This document shows, in pieces, positions 23,601-34,215 of a stretch of DNA of 64,000 nucleotides (position 1 is its first letter; each line of letters begins with the position of its first letter). The translations under genes and the position numbers were made by a program. The notes beneath the pieces are model-generated. The model was not told the origin of the DNA and did not search any database. It worked only from the letters and a program-made list of their open reading frames with translations. Origin of the DNA: Fratercula arctica (taxonomy: Eukaryota; Chordata; Aves; Charadriiformes; Alcidae); NCBI GenBank assembly GCA_947846985.1, contig CANTUZ010000026.1, positions 51,132,730 through 51,196,729 of the forward strand. The letters are read 5' to 3'.

Positions 23601-26600
23601 TACTTCAGGGAACACTAGATAGCATGTTTTCTGAGTTAGAAAAAGGCTTAGAGACTCTTACTGACTTAGAGTCCCGATTGCTCACGCTCAACCACAGTGT
23701 TTCTAGAGAATGTCGTGAAGAAGCAGGACCAATGCCTTTAATGAGATATTTTAGCATAGATTCAGGCTTGACATGTCCAAACAACAGGGCATTTGAATCT
23801 TCTGCTGAAGATCAAGCTATACCGAAAAGTAACTTGACTGGTGCCAGTTGTGAAACACAGCAGGTAAGAAATATAGTGGATGTTGGAATTGGAACCCCTA
23901 TAGCAATTGCTAATGAATTAAATGCCAATGGTGGAACGACTGACCAAGGAAATTCACCCGAGCAAGTAGTGAGACCTAAAATAAGAAAACAAAGTCCTGC
24001 AAACCAGTTGGAGAGAGAGGAGCTTCTCCCTAGTGACAATGAAGAGAAAAGTGGTTCCTGGAGAAGAAACGAAGTTGCTGAAATCCAGCAAGGCCATGCT
24101 GAGTGTGCCTTGAGAAATAGCGAAGAGATGAGTTCTAGTATGCACTTTGATTCAAGAGAATACCAAGGTCATCAAAAGAACACAGAAACAGTACTAAGGA
24201 AAAATACAGCAGCTCAAGAACAAAACGTGCTAGATAATAGCACTGCCTGGGATGATTTTGAAGACTGCAGTAGACACTCCTCCATGTCCCACGATGATGA
24301 AGACAGGTAAAATTTCATTTTATTCATTTCGTTTTATTCTTCATTTCATTACTGTTTGTTTGGCTGAGAGGTAAGGACAACATTGCTTATTGGTTGTTAA
24401 GCAGCCTTTGGTGTTCTCAGTGTCACTGCTGCTATCTTCTCTGTGTGCTAGGAAAAAGATGTATATAGTGGATCTGGGCTTGTATTCCTGAGTTGTTTTA
24501 TGTACTCTGGAAATGCAGAGGAGGAAGAAAAAAAAACCTTTTTGCAAAGTGGGATGGGCAGAATTCTTTCTTAGGAAAGGATTTATTGTTTTTAATCAGG
24601 TCTCTGTGTATACTTACCTTATAATACATTTCTAAATAGTACAAAATGAGTTTCTGCTAGAAAAAAATAGTCTATATTGAAAGTAATGTTCATAGAAAAG
24701 TAGGAAGTCACAATATGTTTGTGTTTGTTTTCTTTCCCCTAAAGCAGTGTTTGAAGTCACACACCATTGCCTTGTTTAAATTGCAGGTCAGAATGGAGTG
24801 ATGGAGAATGGTCTACAGCTGTGCCTACCTATTTTGCTGCTACAGACAAAGACCAGTCTTCAAGTGATGAGACCTGGGAGACTGTCCCAGGCAGGGAGGA
24901 ACGTGAGCCTGAAGTGCAGAGCAGCAGCAGTGGCATAGAAGAGGAGAACACAGATGTCTGTTTCCAAGGAGGGTATGGGTTTATTTTGTTAGCTAAATTC
25001 CTGTAAATTCTGACATCAGCAGTAACACAGTATCTGCATGACACTACACAGAATAGCATCAGTTCTGAAACTAGTTACTATACTAGCAATAATCACTTGC
25101 CTATGTCAAAATAGTCTGAGTAGTCGTATGTATTTCAAATCAGGGAAAAAATGGCATGTTATGCAAACAATTCTATTTTATGAAAGATACAGAAATAATG
25201 AGAGGACATTGATTGGTAATGTCAATAAAGAAAATAGGCTGGATATACTGACTTTATAATTAACTTGCCTGATCCGGCTTTTTAAACATATACGTGTTCT
25301 AATACTTCTTAGTACTCCTTGCAAAGCAGTTTATCTCTCCGCTTTTTCACTTCTCATATTCCACTGCTGCTTTTTATTTCTGTAGCCCTATCAGTGATTA
25401 AAGTAAACTTGAACTGCTTGCTTGCTGAGAACTTCTTTTTCCAGGCATTCAGTAGTTTACTTTATAAAATGTGCCTGCCTTTGTTACAAGGCAGAATTTG
25501 TAGCTGTAAGTAACCAAGGAAAGTTGGGCTTTTTTTCCTAAGCATCTACTATTGACCTTCTATTCCTACTTTGGGTCTTTATAGAGCAACAAGCCATGCT
25601 TAAGTGTTCTTCCAGCTTCTTCTACTCTTAGGTAGACAGTACCTATTACTAAGCAGTGCAAATCTCTGCTACTGCTTTTTTAGTATGGCTGTCTCTTGAG
25701 GTTTGGAGAATTAGCATGGCTATATGAAAACTCATCTGTCTCAGAACAACAATGGAGCTGTGTATCTTTCTTTGATGTGAACAGCCTGCAAATGCACCCA
25801 TTTTTAACATGTTTCCTGTTTATTTGCCCTTTGAGAAGGAAAGTGGGACTTGCGGCCTTGTGGCTTTAAACATCCAGGTGACTTGTGCTCCTCCAGAAAT
25901 AACAGAAGTCTTTCTCCTTATGCAGATAGTTTCTCTTGCAAATAATAACTCTTGGCATTCAGGCCAAGTTTCCCCGTGAAGGCTGTTCCAGGGTGTCAAG
26001 AGAGCCTTTCTTTTTAGTGGCTTTAGGACCTTGTAGATTAATAAGAAAATCTTTAGTACCAAATTTACTAGCCCTGGCAGGGATACTGCCTGTATTAGGG
26101 GAAATGCAAAGCAAGCTACTTAACCCACTGCTGGCCTTGAGCATTAGGCAAATAATTTTTGCGACAGGATTGTGGCTCTTACCAGATTTTGAGTCTGGAG
26201 CCAATACCACTGGGAGTTTCTTGGTTTTTACAGCAAATACTAACTTCCTAAAGTGGGACTGCAGTCTGAGAAACATGCAGCTGCAGCTGTTGTAATATGT
26301 GTAGCTTTTGTTACTTGCATATGTTGGTAAATTCTCCTAGATTTTTAGTTTTAGCTTTTCATTTATTTCTTTGAAGGGAACAGACATTATTGGAGGAAGG
26401 AGAGATTCCTTGGTTACAATACCGAGAAGAAGTAGAAAGCAGCAGTGATGACGAAGATGATCCAGTTAGTGATTTTGTGCATCCTGGATTGTTCCTGTTG
26501 GATGGAAATAACAACCTTGAGGATGACTCCAGTGTGAGTGAAGACCTGGATGTGGAGTGGAGGTATGCCTTTCATAGCTTCCTGCGTTAATTTCAGAGGT

Positions 26601-29600
26601 TTTGTAGTTACTATTTTGCTTTTATGTAAGATGTCAAAAATACTCATGGCTATTTGTGTGCACTTTCTTCAAAGGCTGATAATCTGAATTTAAAGGCTTA
26701 AGGTACTTCAAGTGATGTGTTTCTTCTAAGGAGAGAACAAGGATGTAGATTTGCTAAATCAGACTGTGATCTGAGAAAGTTGTGGTGCACTAAATATTCA
26801 AGGGACAAGTGCACTTTTTCAATTAATTTTCAAGATGGTAAGTACAGTAGAAGTATAAAAAAGTAAAGCAATATGAATGTAATCAGCATTCAAGTCAGTG
26901 CAGTTCTACAATTGTTCTTTTTCTCTTTTGCATCTGGTGTATGTCAGATGCTAAAGGCCTATTTTATATCTCTTTGAAATGCCATGGGCTTACCTAATAT
27001 TGTCATAATCTTGAATGCTTCACTCAATTTTCTGTCATTAGAATACTGAAGAATATTGTAATATACTTATTACAAAAATTCTGCAAATACCAGGAAGAAA
27101 GTGATCGTAACTGCTTACACAGCCTAATCCTAGAGTAGTATAGTGTGTTTGTTTTAAAGTGAGAGTGAGCTAGACAGAGTGCTTTCCAGTGAGAGACTTA
27201 ATGCTTGTTCTCTTCTGCTTATTAAAAATATTACAAACTAGAGTGTGGATATACCAAGAACACTGGTATATCTCTGTGAAGTTCTATTGTGAAAAAGTAC
27301 AACAGGGTCAAATGCATGAGAGTCCCAGCTAGAAGTAAGAAGTGTGTTCTTACAGTGCCAGGCAGGAAGCTAGCAGAGGAGTTGCAGGATACGGAAAAAA
27401 ACTCTTGTTTAAATGTTGGAATTTAGCCTTCGTAGGCTTCTTAATTCCTCAAAATATGAAGGAAGATGCTTCTCTAGTAGTCTATCTGAGCATATGCAGA
27501 TCTGTACATGATTTTGCTTGTGCCTGTTCTAATATTTGGTCTCTGAATGTGGAAAATAGAACTCAAAGCAGATGCCAACCTATGAACTGTGACACACAAT
27601 GTAATCAAAATCTGAATGCTAGCTGTAAACCGAGCTTAATAGCATACATCTGAAATTTATTAGCTGATCTGTGTGTCCTTTTAACTCTGGGTTAGTCAAC
27701 AGTAAAAGGTCCTGTTATGTTCTTCTGAAAGTCTCTATTGTCTTGAGTTGTGCCACTTTACTGGGAGCAGGTGCTGGCAGTGGGGGCTGCAGGGTGGCCT
27801 TTGTGAGGAGAGGCTGGAAGCTGCCCCGTGTGGGACAGAGCTGGCTCCAGCTGGGTCCAACAGCCCCACTGCAGGGTGGTGCATCTAGGGAAAGTGTATT
27901 TAAGAAAGGGTTAAAAAATGCTGCACAGCACAGTGAGAGAGGACTGAGGATGATGTGAGAGAAACAAAGCTGCAGACCCCAAGGTCAGAGAAGAAGGGGG
28001 AGGAGGTGCTCCAGGTGCTTGAGGAGACATGCTCCTGGAGAAAGCCACAGTGGAGCAGGAAGGTATTTGAAGAAACTACGCTTGTGGAAAGCTCATGCTG
28101 GAGCAGGTGGTGAAGAAGTGCAGTGAGTGGGAAGGACCCTCTCAGGAGAAAATTTATCCTGAAGGACTGCAGCCTGTGGGACGAACACTGCACTGGAGCA
28201 GGGGAACATTGTGAGGAGGAAGGAGAGGCAGGGAGGAACTGCCATGGACTGACCACAGTCCCCATTCCCTGTCCCTCTACACTGCTTGGGTCAGGGTGAC
28301 ACAGAGGAGTCAGGAATGAAGGAGTTAAGATGAGCCTGGGAAGAAAGGGAGGGCTAAGGGGAAGGCATTTTAGTTTTTCTTTGTTTCTCACCATCCAAAT
28401 CCCTTTTTATTGGCAATAAATTCACAGATTCATTGAACAGCCCAGACTGGAAAGGACCTCAAAAGATCACCTGTTTTAACATTTCAGTTAAATTAAGGTT
28501 CTCCCTTAAGTTGAGTCTGTTTTGCCTGGGATGGTGATTGGTGGGTGATCTCCCTGTCTTTATCGTGACCCATGAGCTTTTAGTCTTATTTATGCACCCA
28601 TCCAGTTGAGGTGGTGGAGCAAGAACAGCTGGGTGGGTGTCTGACAGCCAACCCAGGCCAACACAACCACCTCATGAGAGTATACACACACAGTTGTTAG
28701 CAAGTGATGTGCAGTAATTTGATGTACCCAGCCCTGATGTTATTACTACTTGCTTTGAAATGATGACCATGTTTCTTAACTCATGTTTTTCAGAATACTT
28801 GATGAGTTTGGGGATGGCCTAGGGCTTGCTCAAGCCATTCCTTATATAGATCCTCAGTTTCTTGCATTGATGGCACTAGAGGGACGCTTACAACAAGCTA
28901 TGGAGGTATTCAAATATTCTTGCTGGTATTATATTGGTGATGTTGTGATGTAAGTTTTTATTACTGAATTGTTTTACAGCATAATCTGAAAATCAGGAGA
29001 ATCAAGGAAAAATTGCTTTCCTATTTTATCTTGAACTTTCAGGTCTCCAAGCTTGAAAATAAATGTTGAAAGTTGTTTTAAAAGTAGTGTAAAAGGTCAC
29101 TGGTTAGTGCTGCTCCTTTTAGAATATGTATTTATTTTCGCTTAAAGGAAAAAAAGATACTGATTTCTACCAGTATTAACATATGCTATTTAAACTATTC
29201 TAAAGAATGTCACCGAATTCCCTACATAACAAAGGAAAATTCATAACTGGATCTGTGACTATGGATTGCGTCAGCATTTTTTTTTTGCAAGAGTACAATT
29301 GGATGTCTCATATTTTTATTCCTCAGTGGAAGACTTTTCTGTATTTGACTGTCTTGACTTCATGTGTTTTAAATTAAAAAAAAACAACCATCAAACCACC
29401 CAAAAGCAAAAAAGCCTCTTAACTTTATCTTGTTCTAATCTCTTTTCATCTATCTAGCTTTGCATGAATAAGAGCATTTGTTATTGAGAACCAACAGAGT
29501 TATGATCTTTGTCGTCCACATTGCCTGACGTTGGTCACTGTCAGAGTGAATATGAAGCTAGCTGAAATTCACTTTGATGCAATGTGACAGTTCTTGCACT

Positions 29601-32600
29601 GCCAGAAATCTTCCCTGCAGGGTATTTGTCAAAATAAGAGTTACATGATCTGTCGACATATAATATGGTGTTACAACAATTAAATTGAATGTTTTGTGTG
29701 TGACAGAAGTTTAGGGGCATCAGGGGGGCAGTTTGACTCCTAGCTCTTAGTTAAAAGGGGTGAAGAGGGCAGACTGTAGGTCATAATGTGTTTGCAGACA
29801 AAATACCAAGGATGCTTTCAAATGCTTTCTAAAGCTGAGAGTCAGTGGAACAGTCATAGATTATTTTTTTCTATGGATATGTGCAAAATCAATGATTTTG
29901 TGAATAAACTTCACGGTGTTTTTTCCAAGGGGGCAGAAGGCTTGTTCCTTGAAGTTGGCAGTCATTCAATTCCCAGGTATTACACATCCCCTGAGGTATA
30001 TGGGAGGTCAGTGTTATTCATGATCAAGTACCATAGGGTCTTCTCCTGCTGTGTAGGATCTTGCTAGTGTTACTCACCTGGAAACACTTCAGAACTGCTG
30101 CTTAATGTGTAGGAGGTCTGTTGATATCCTTAACTGTAAAAGCAGTATTCTGAAGTTTTATAGAGAAAATTCGTTGTCTCTTTCATAGCTGCTGGTTCTC
30201 ACTACATCAAAAAGGACAGAACTACAGAAGCAGCTGACCTCCTCCTTTGCACCAAAGCAAGAGGATCTGTGTAGGGAGGGGAAACTTTCTTTAATCGCTA
30301 TGTCAACACTTAAAGAGGAGACTGAGGTTATTATGGCTCTGAGGTTTTCTTTCTCATTACTGCTAACAACATTTCCTTAGTTACTCTGTCAGAAGAAACG
30401 TGTGCACTCTAGTCAGACCAGCCTGTAAAAGCAATCCTAGGTGGCTTTGTGCATGGCTGGCTGAGAAGATGCTGTAATTATGTTAGTGTCACCAGGAACG
30501 GAGTGTCACTGAACACACTTGGCAAGCAGGTAGATGACTACAAAGGTAGTTATTCTCTGGTATCTGTGGTGCAGGTCACTATGGATGTTCGACAAGAGGG
30601 AAAGCCAATTCTCTTAAATAGTATTAGTGCTTGAAATTAGCACTTAGGTGTTTGAAACTTTACAGTGACCATACAAGTCTGGCATAATTGGGATGAGTCA
30701 GCAGAAAAAGGTAACTGAGTAATAAAAGGAACAGCTGGATTGGCTGTGACCGAATAGACCACACAGGTTTTGACTAGTAATTCTAAGTATTTCCTCCAAA
30801 TCTAAGCAAAATATATAGAGCAAATGTCTTTCCAGTATGAAGATGGTTACTAAAATTGTTCAGAAAATAAGAGCAAAGATTACGCCAAACTGTTCAACAT
30901 TTCTCTTAGGCAATGTTAGGTAATATTTCTGGAATTTGAGAGAAAGTGAGTAAAAGAAGGCTCTGTAATGTCTATATATCCAGATTAATTTTAATTTTTT
31001 GTTGAGCTCCTGTCTTTTAATGACCACAGCAAGATGTAGACAGGATCAGGATATAGTGTTTTCTGCTTTCTAGAAAACAGGACTTGCAAATGGCTAGTCC
31101 GGTGTAATCTCATAATAAAATATGATGTGACCCTGTCCCTGACTGGATTAATATAGACTAGAAACTTGTATTCCTGGAGATTTGACACATATGTAATATT
31201 GCATCCTTCTCTCTGTTTGGGATATCTGATTTTTCCAGCTGTAGTAGTTAATCAGATTAAGCATGGTATTTTTGCCTACAAATTTTTCTCAGACCATTGC
31301 AGCTGTGGCAAAATACTGTTACAAATACTGAAATTGCCTTAATGTTAGTAAGGCAGTATTGTCTGCTGGAGCAGAACTTAATGTTTTTAAACTGCTAAAT
31401 TGGAGAAGTGTTACCTGTCTTGCAGGTGGACTTGTGTACCGCACTAGGGATAACTGTCCTAGGATTCCTTTTAAGTTAGCAAACTTCAAGATGAGAATAT
31501 GTGTGGCAGTGGGAGCTCTAAATACTTGTCTGTTAGCTCATGCCAATATCTCTGCTGCCAAAAACATCTGACTGTAAATGTAAATCTGCTGGTTTAGAAC
31601 TATGGTGGGATGGTTGCCTGAGCTACTTTGCCACTGTGATAAAAGTGCAGGCATGTTTTCAGGCTGCAACTCTAATAACGTTCTTTACAGTTTAAGATGA
31701 AAGAGCGTGGAACATGTTTCTGTATAATCCAGTGTTTCTCTAGTATATTTTTGGCTTTTTAGTTAAGTGTGCCCCCAACATTATAAAAATACCAGGTTAT
31801 CTTAAACTTCTTACCAAGAGGGGGTTTGTGGCCATGAGAATAAATAGTTTGCATGCTGATTAGAGCAGTGAGTAGTTGTACTTAAGAGGTCTGACTAGTT
31901 CATTTAGTGCATGAACTCAGTGCTTCTGTGTTCTCAGCTCTTCAGTTTCAGTTTGTTCTGCTGTTCAAACAGCTATGTCTAGTACATTTCTTAGCAAATA
32001 TAACCAGTCTGAGATCTGTGTTGCATCCTTTCAGTGTCTTGTGGGGTTGAATGTATGGTCTAAACATCAAGTCTGCCTGCTGTAGTATCGGGGTCTTAAA
32101 GATTTAGTATGGTGAAAAATTTGTTTCAAACAAGGACTTCAGAGGACTATGTCAGTCTTAAGTCATTATACAGATGAGAAACATCTATGTGGATTTCTTT
32201 TTCTGAAAGCCTACATTAGTAGGTACTTACTATTTTTGTTTGTACCTGAATAGTTCAGTAGTTGAAGCCGGGAAAACATATTAATGAGGCTTTTATTTTA
32301 AGAAAGTGAAACATAATGACAGTTTTGTATTAGCAAGCTTTATTACATTTTCAACTTGCTGTCTTTTCTGAAGCTTTCTAAAATGAACAAGGATTCATTG
32401 GAGAACTACTTGTGACTCTGTCTTGGTACTTTAAGAAAGTTTAAACAACAAGCTGTTATTGTTTTGACCTTCAATTTCATCTCATTCATTACAAAAATAA
32501 AAATGATGTAATGGTTAGTCTAACAGACATAGCTTCCATTGAAGAACTGGAAAGAATTCCATATTAGAATTGGATTCCTTTTTCTTGCTTATGTGTTTTT

Positions 32601-33643
32601 ATGTGGAATGTTACATTTTGAGTAAGAGGACTTGGTCTCTGCTCACTCTTTTCAGACTGCTATGGTACATTTGGAGTCTCTTGGATTTGATATTGAACAG
32701 GCTCATCCACCAGCTACTCAAGAAACCATAGATTGTCTGCCACAGATTACTGTCACAGATGATCATGAAGGTATGGAAAATAATTAAGAATTAATTTCCA
32801 CAAAGTTTATAAGTAGAAATCTAGCTTTCTGTAATACCATAGATGCAGTATTTAAACATGCTTACTGTGCAGCTGGTAATGCTGTTCTAAGAGCTTTGAA
32901 TCTTGAATCAGATTGAATATAACTTCGGTCAGTTTGGAAAACTAAACTTTACTGGAGTGTAATCATGTTTTGTAGTCATTAGTGATACTGTTGATAATAT
33001 GTGTATTTTTATTTCAGCTCATCTTAATGTAAATCGAGATAACAATGCTTTTTCTTCATCATGGGTGTAGGTCAAGAGCAGTGTTGCACTATCTGTTGCA
33101 GTGAATATGTAAAAGATGAAATCATAACAGAGCTGCCCTGTCATCATTTGTTTCACAAACTTTGTGTAACTCTTTGGTTAGAGAAGGTAAGCACTACAGG
33201 ATTGGTGAGGCTTTTGTGGAGTTTTTTGAGTATCTGCATTCTTCTGGGAAGAACAGTTTGTAACTCTTTGAAAATGTGGGATAAATACCAAGAAATAACT
33301 GATTGTTAATTTTATGCAGTATGGAAGCCAATTCTAGCATTGTTAGCTGTCTCTTAGCTCCAGGTAGCCATCCAGTCAAATTTGACTTTGAGACAGTGCT
33401 GTTGTGAAGCCATTAAATACTTCATAAATAATAATCGTTAGTTTTCCAATGGAATTGAATGCAGACTGTGCAGATGACCCAGGGTTGTTTCTCTTCTTTT
33501 TTTTTTTGTAGTCAGGAACATGCCCAGTTTGTCGTCATGTGCTTGCACCCATGCCTCCTGAAGCAGATGCTGCCACTGTTTCCTTTCTATCTGATCATGA
33601 TTTGGCATCGTCTGTTCACAGTACTACAGGAACTTCAAACTAG
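20498..33643 (+). CDS. PJA2: PJA2, E3 ubiquitin-protein ligase Praja-2 (eight coding exons)
   Basis: Join of 20498-20693, 23235-24306, 24787-24972, 26377-26562, 28794-28905, 32656-32770, 33071-33186 and 33512-33643. This is 2115 nt, 704 residues plus stop, close to the 708 of human PJA2. Praja-2 is a RING-H2 E3 ligase. In mammals it anchors and ubiquitinates protein kinase A regulatory subunits after cAMP rises, and it targets MOB1 in Hippo signalling. Visible parts are the conserved N-terminal Praja block (residues about 8-35, '[15 protein letters not shown]'), a long disordered acidic middle, repeated Ser-Ser-Asp-Glu clusters (about 430-545), a conserved helical region (about 548-600), and RING-H2 at 628-668. 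Zinc ligands are C628, C631, C646, H648, H651, C654, C665 and C668, with the E2-facing W658 present. All introns are GT-AG and the phases match. The start is the first ATG after the acceptor, and an in-frame stop precedes it in the intron. Confidence 0.97.
20694..23234 (+). other. PJA2: PJA2 intron 2
   Basis: GT-AG intron of 2.5 kb. It contains a short sense CR1 tail near 22008-22145. Apart from a second possible acceptor at 23174 (see findings), I see no exon or RNA gene in it. Confidence 0.9.
22008..22145 (+). mobile_element. CR1 LINE 3' end fragment, sense
   Basis: The order of blocks is that of the CR1 3' untranslated end in sense direction: a 'ctaaaatctgactggacttg' block at 22021, then 'gactggatgatatccagagg' at 22089, and a closing 'tgccaacctcag' near 22117. 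It is degraded, and the terminal octamer repeats are not clear. It is oriented like the host gene and lies wholly inside intron 2. Confidence 0.75.
23235..24306 (+). CDS. PJA2: PJA2 exon 3 (large central exon)
   Basis: The acceptor TTTCTTACAG ends at 23234 and the donor ACAG|GTAAAA is at 24306/24307. It encodes residues 66-422 and two bases of codon 423. The sequence is low in hydrophobics and rich in Ser, Asp, Glu, Asn and Gln, so it is mostly disordered. Resemblance to mammalian PJA2 is patchy: '[12 protein letters not shown]' near the start, '[11 protein letters not shown]' near residue 162, and '[12 protein letters not shown]' near residue 310. These islands are conserved in the family and probably mark short linear motifs. 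Fast divergence between the islands is normal for this exon. Confidence 0.95.
24787..24972 (+). CDS. PJA2: PJA2 exon 4
   Basis: The acceptor AATTGCAG ends at 24786 and the donor AGG|GTATGG is at 24972/24973. The single first base completes codon 423. It encodes 'S-D-G-E-W-S' and a Ser/Glu-rich run ('[14 protein letters not shown]'), which aligns with the human 'S-S-S-D-E-S-W-E-T' block. The Ser-x-x-Asp/Glu clusters fit casein kinase 2 phosphorylation (inference). Confidence 0.95.
26377..26562 (+). CDS. PJA2: PJA2 exon 5
   Basis: The acceptor TTTGAAG ends at 26376 and the donor GGAG|GTATGC is at 26562/26563. It enters and leaves in phase 2. It encodes the highly conserved '[11 protein letters not shown]' block, a second acidic Ser cluster, and '[19 protein letters not shown]', all typical of PJA2. 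It has the same length as exon 4 (186 nt). Confidence 0.96.
27760..28672 (+). mobile_element. LTR-like element (endogenous retrovirus), edges approximate
   Basis: GC- and purine-rich block in PJA2 intron 5 with the composition and ordering of avian retroviral LTRs. It has repeated 'gagcagg'-type GA-rich segments (27960-28220) and a pyrimidine-rich 'ccccattccctgtccc' near 28260. AATAAA lies at 28415-28420, and a GC-richer 3' end follows, containing 'gattggtgggtgatctccct' (28534). A short CR1 tail interrupts it. Neither clean TG/CA ends nor a target duplication could be fixed, so boundaries are uncertain. There are no internal retroviral genes. Confidence 0.6.
28423..28489 (-). mobile_element. 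CR1 LINE tail (67 bp), antisense, nested in LTR-like element
   Basis: Begins CACAGATTCATTG, the complement of the CR1 terminal ATTCTGTG-type octamers, followed by the tail block 'ctggaaaggacctcaaaaga' at 28447. It is flanked by the 5-bp direct repeat AAATT at 28418-28422 and 28490-28494. It separates the AATAAA of the LTR-like element from its 3' end, so it inserted after that element. The repeat is AT-rich and short, so it could be coincidental. Confidence 0.7.
28794..28905 (+). CDS. PJA2: PJA2 exon 6
   Basis: The acceptor TTTTTCAG ends at 28793 and the donor GGAG|GTATTC is at 28905/28906. It leaves in phase 0. It encodes residues 547-584, including '[10 protein letters not shown]' and '[11 protein letters not shown]'. 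This is a helical block conserved in PJA2 just upstream of the RING, within the C-terminal part that in the human protein binds PKA regulatory subunits. Confidence 0.96.
28906..32655 (+). other. PJA2: PJA2 intron 6
   Basis: GT-AG intron of 3.75 kb, AT-rich, with no recognisable repeat body, RNA gene or extra exon. Confidence 0.85.
32656..32770 (+). CDS. PJA2: PJA2 exon 7
   Basis: The acceptor CTCTTTTCAG ends at 32655 and the donor GAAG|GTATGG is at 32770/32771, leaving phase 1. It encodes residues 585-622 ('[10 protein letters not shown]' and a Pro-rich 'A-H-P-P-A-T-Q-E' turn). This matches the human segment between the conserved helix and the RING. Confidence 0.95.
33071..33186 (+). CDS. 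PJA2: PJA2 exon 8 (first part of RING-H2)
   Basis: The acceptor GGGTGTAG ends at 33070 and the donor GAAG|GTAAGC is at 33186/33187. It encodes residues 623-661 with zinc ligands C628, C631, C646, H648, H651 and C654, plus W658. The acceptor has a mixed pyrimidine tract and competes with another at 33017 that would not keep the frame (see findings). Coding identity to the family fixes 33071 as the functional boundary. Confidence 0.96.
33512..33643 (+). CDS. PJA2: PJA2 exon 9 (end of RING-H2 and C-terminus)
   Basis: The acceptor is a long T tract ending in GTAG at 33511. It encodes residues 662-704, beginning 'S-G-T-C-P-V-C-R' with the last two zinc ligands C665 and C668, then a 36-residue tail rich in Ser, Ala and Asp. 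The stop TAG is at 33641-33643. The tail differs from the mammalian C-terminus, as expected for a poorly conserved end. Confidence 0.96.
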   Translation, partial: SGTCPVCRHVLAPMPPEADAATVSFLSDHDLASSVHSTTGTSN

Positions 33644-34175
33644 GGTCTGAAATTAAGTCTTTGCCACCAAAACAAAAATGTAAATTTTGCCTGTTTAATT
33701 ACAATGTGAAAGCAAATATGTATAAAATATTGTATGTAAAATACTATCTATATTATATATTTTAGTTTAGAAAGAGGGTCCAAGACTTCCTAAACTCTTA
33801 AGGTTATAATAATAGCTTAAATTTTCAGACTATAAGTTAGAATGTTGCTGGTAACTGTAAAGTCTAAAGCTTATGATAGGATAAATTTTTCCAAAAAGTT
33901 AATTAATGTGTCACTTTGTCCAAGTTCTTGCAGCTGCAGTGCAGTTGCAGCTTATTAAAGTTATACTTATGACCTGTTGTACCTAGTATAACTGAACTAC
34001 TTGTTTTTGTCAAAGTTAGGCTTTGTAATTGATTTCTCCTATCTGCATCAAAAGTGAAGATGTTCTGAGACACCAGCAGTGGTAAAACTTGATTTCACTG
34101 GGAAAAAAAGTGCGTAATGGAACCATGTTTCTTACCAGTTTACTCTATAATAAACTTTCCTAATGTCAGAAGCAC
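33644..34175 (+). other. PJA2: PJA2 3' untranslated region (proximal form)
   Basis: AT-rich sequence after the stop. Two polyadenylation signals are visible: ATTAAA at 33954-33959 and AATAAA at 34149-34154. The second is followed by a T/GT-rich stretch at about 34180-34215, as expected downstream of a cleavage site near 34170. Longer forms are possible, and transcript data would be needed to fix the end. Confidence 0.6.
34149..34154 (+). terminator. PJA2: Candidate polyadenylation signal AATAAA
   Basis: Canonical hexamer 506 bp after the stop codon with a U/GU-rich element about 30-65 bp downstream. It is the best supported of the proximal sites. Confidence 0.55.
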
Positions 34176-34215
34176 TAATTACTTGTTTCTGTCTGGGTTT
34201 TTTTCTCTTACAAAT

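Larger units (their letters stand above)
26563..28793 (+). other. PJA2: PJA2 intron 5
   Basis: GT-AG intron of 2.2 kb. Its 3' half is largely the LTR-like element listed separately. The 5' part (26563-27750) is AT-rich with nothing recognisable. Confidence 0.9.
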
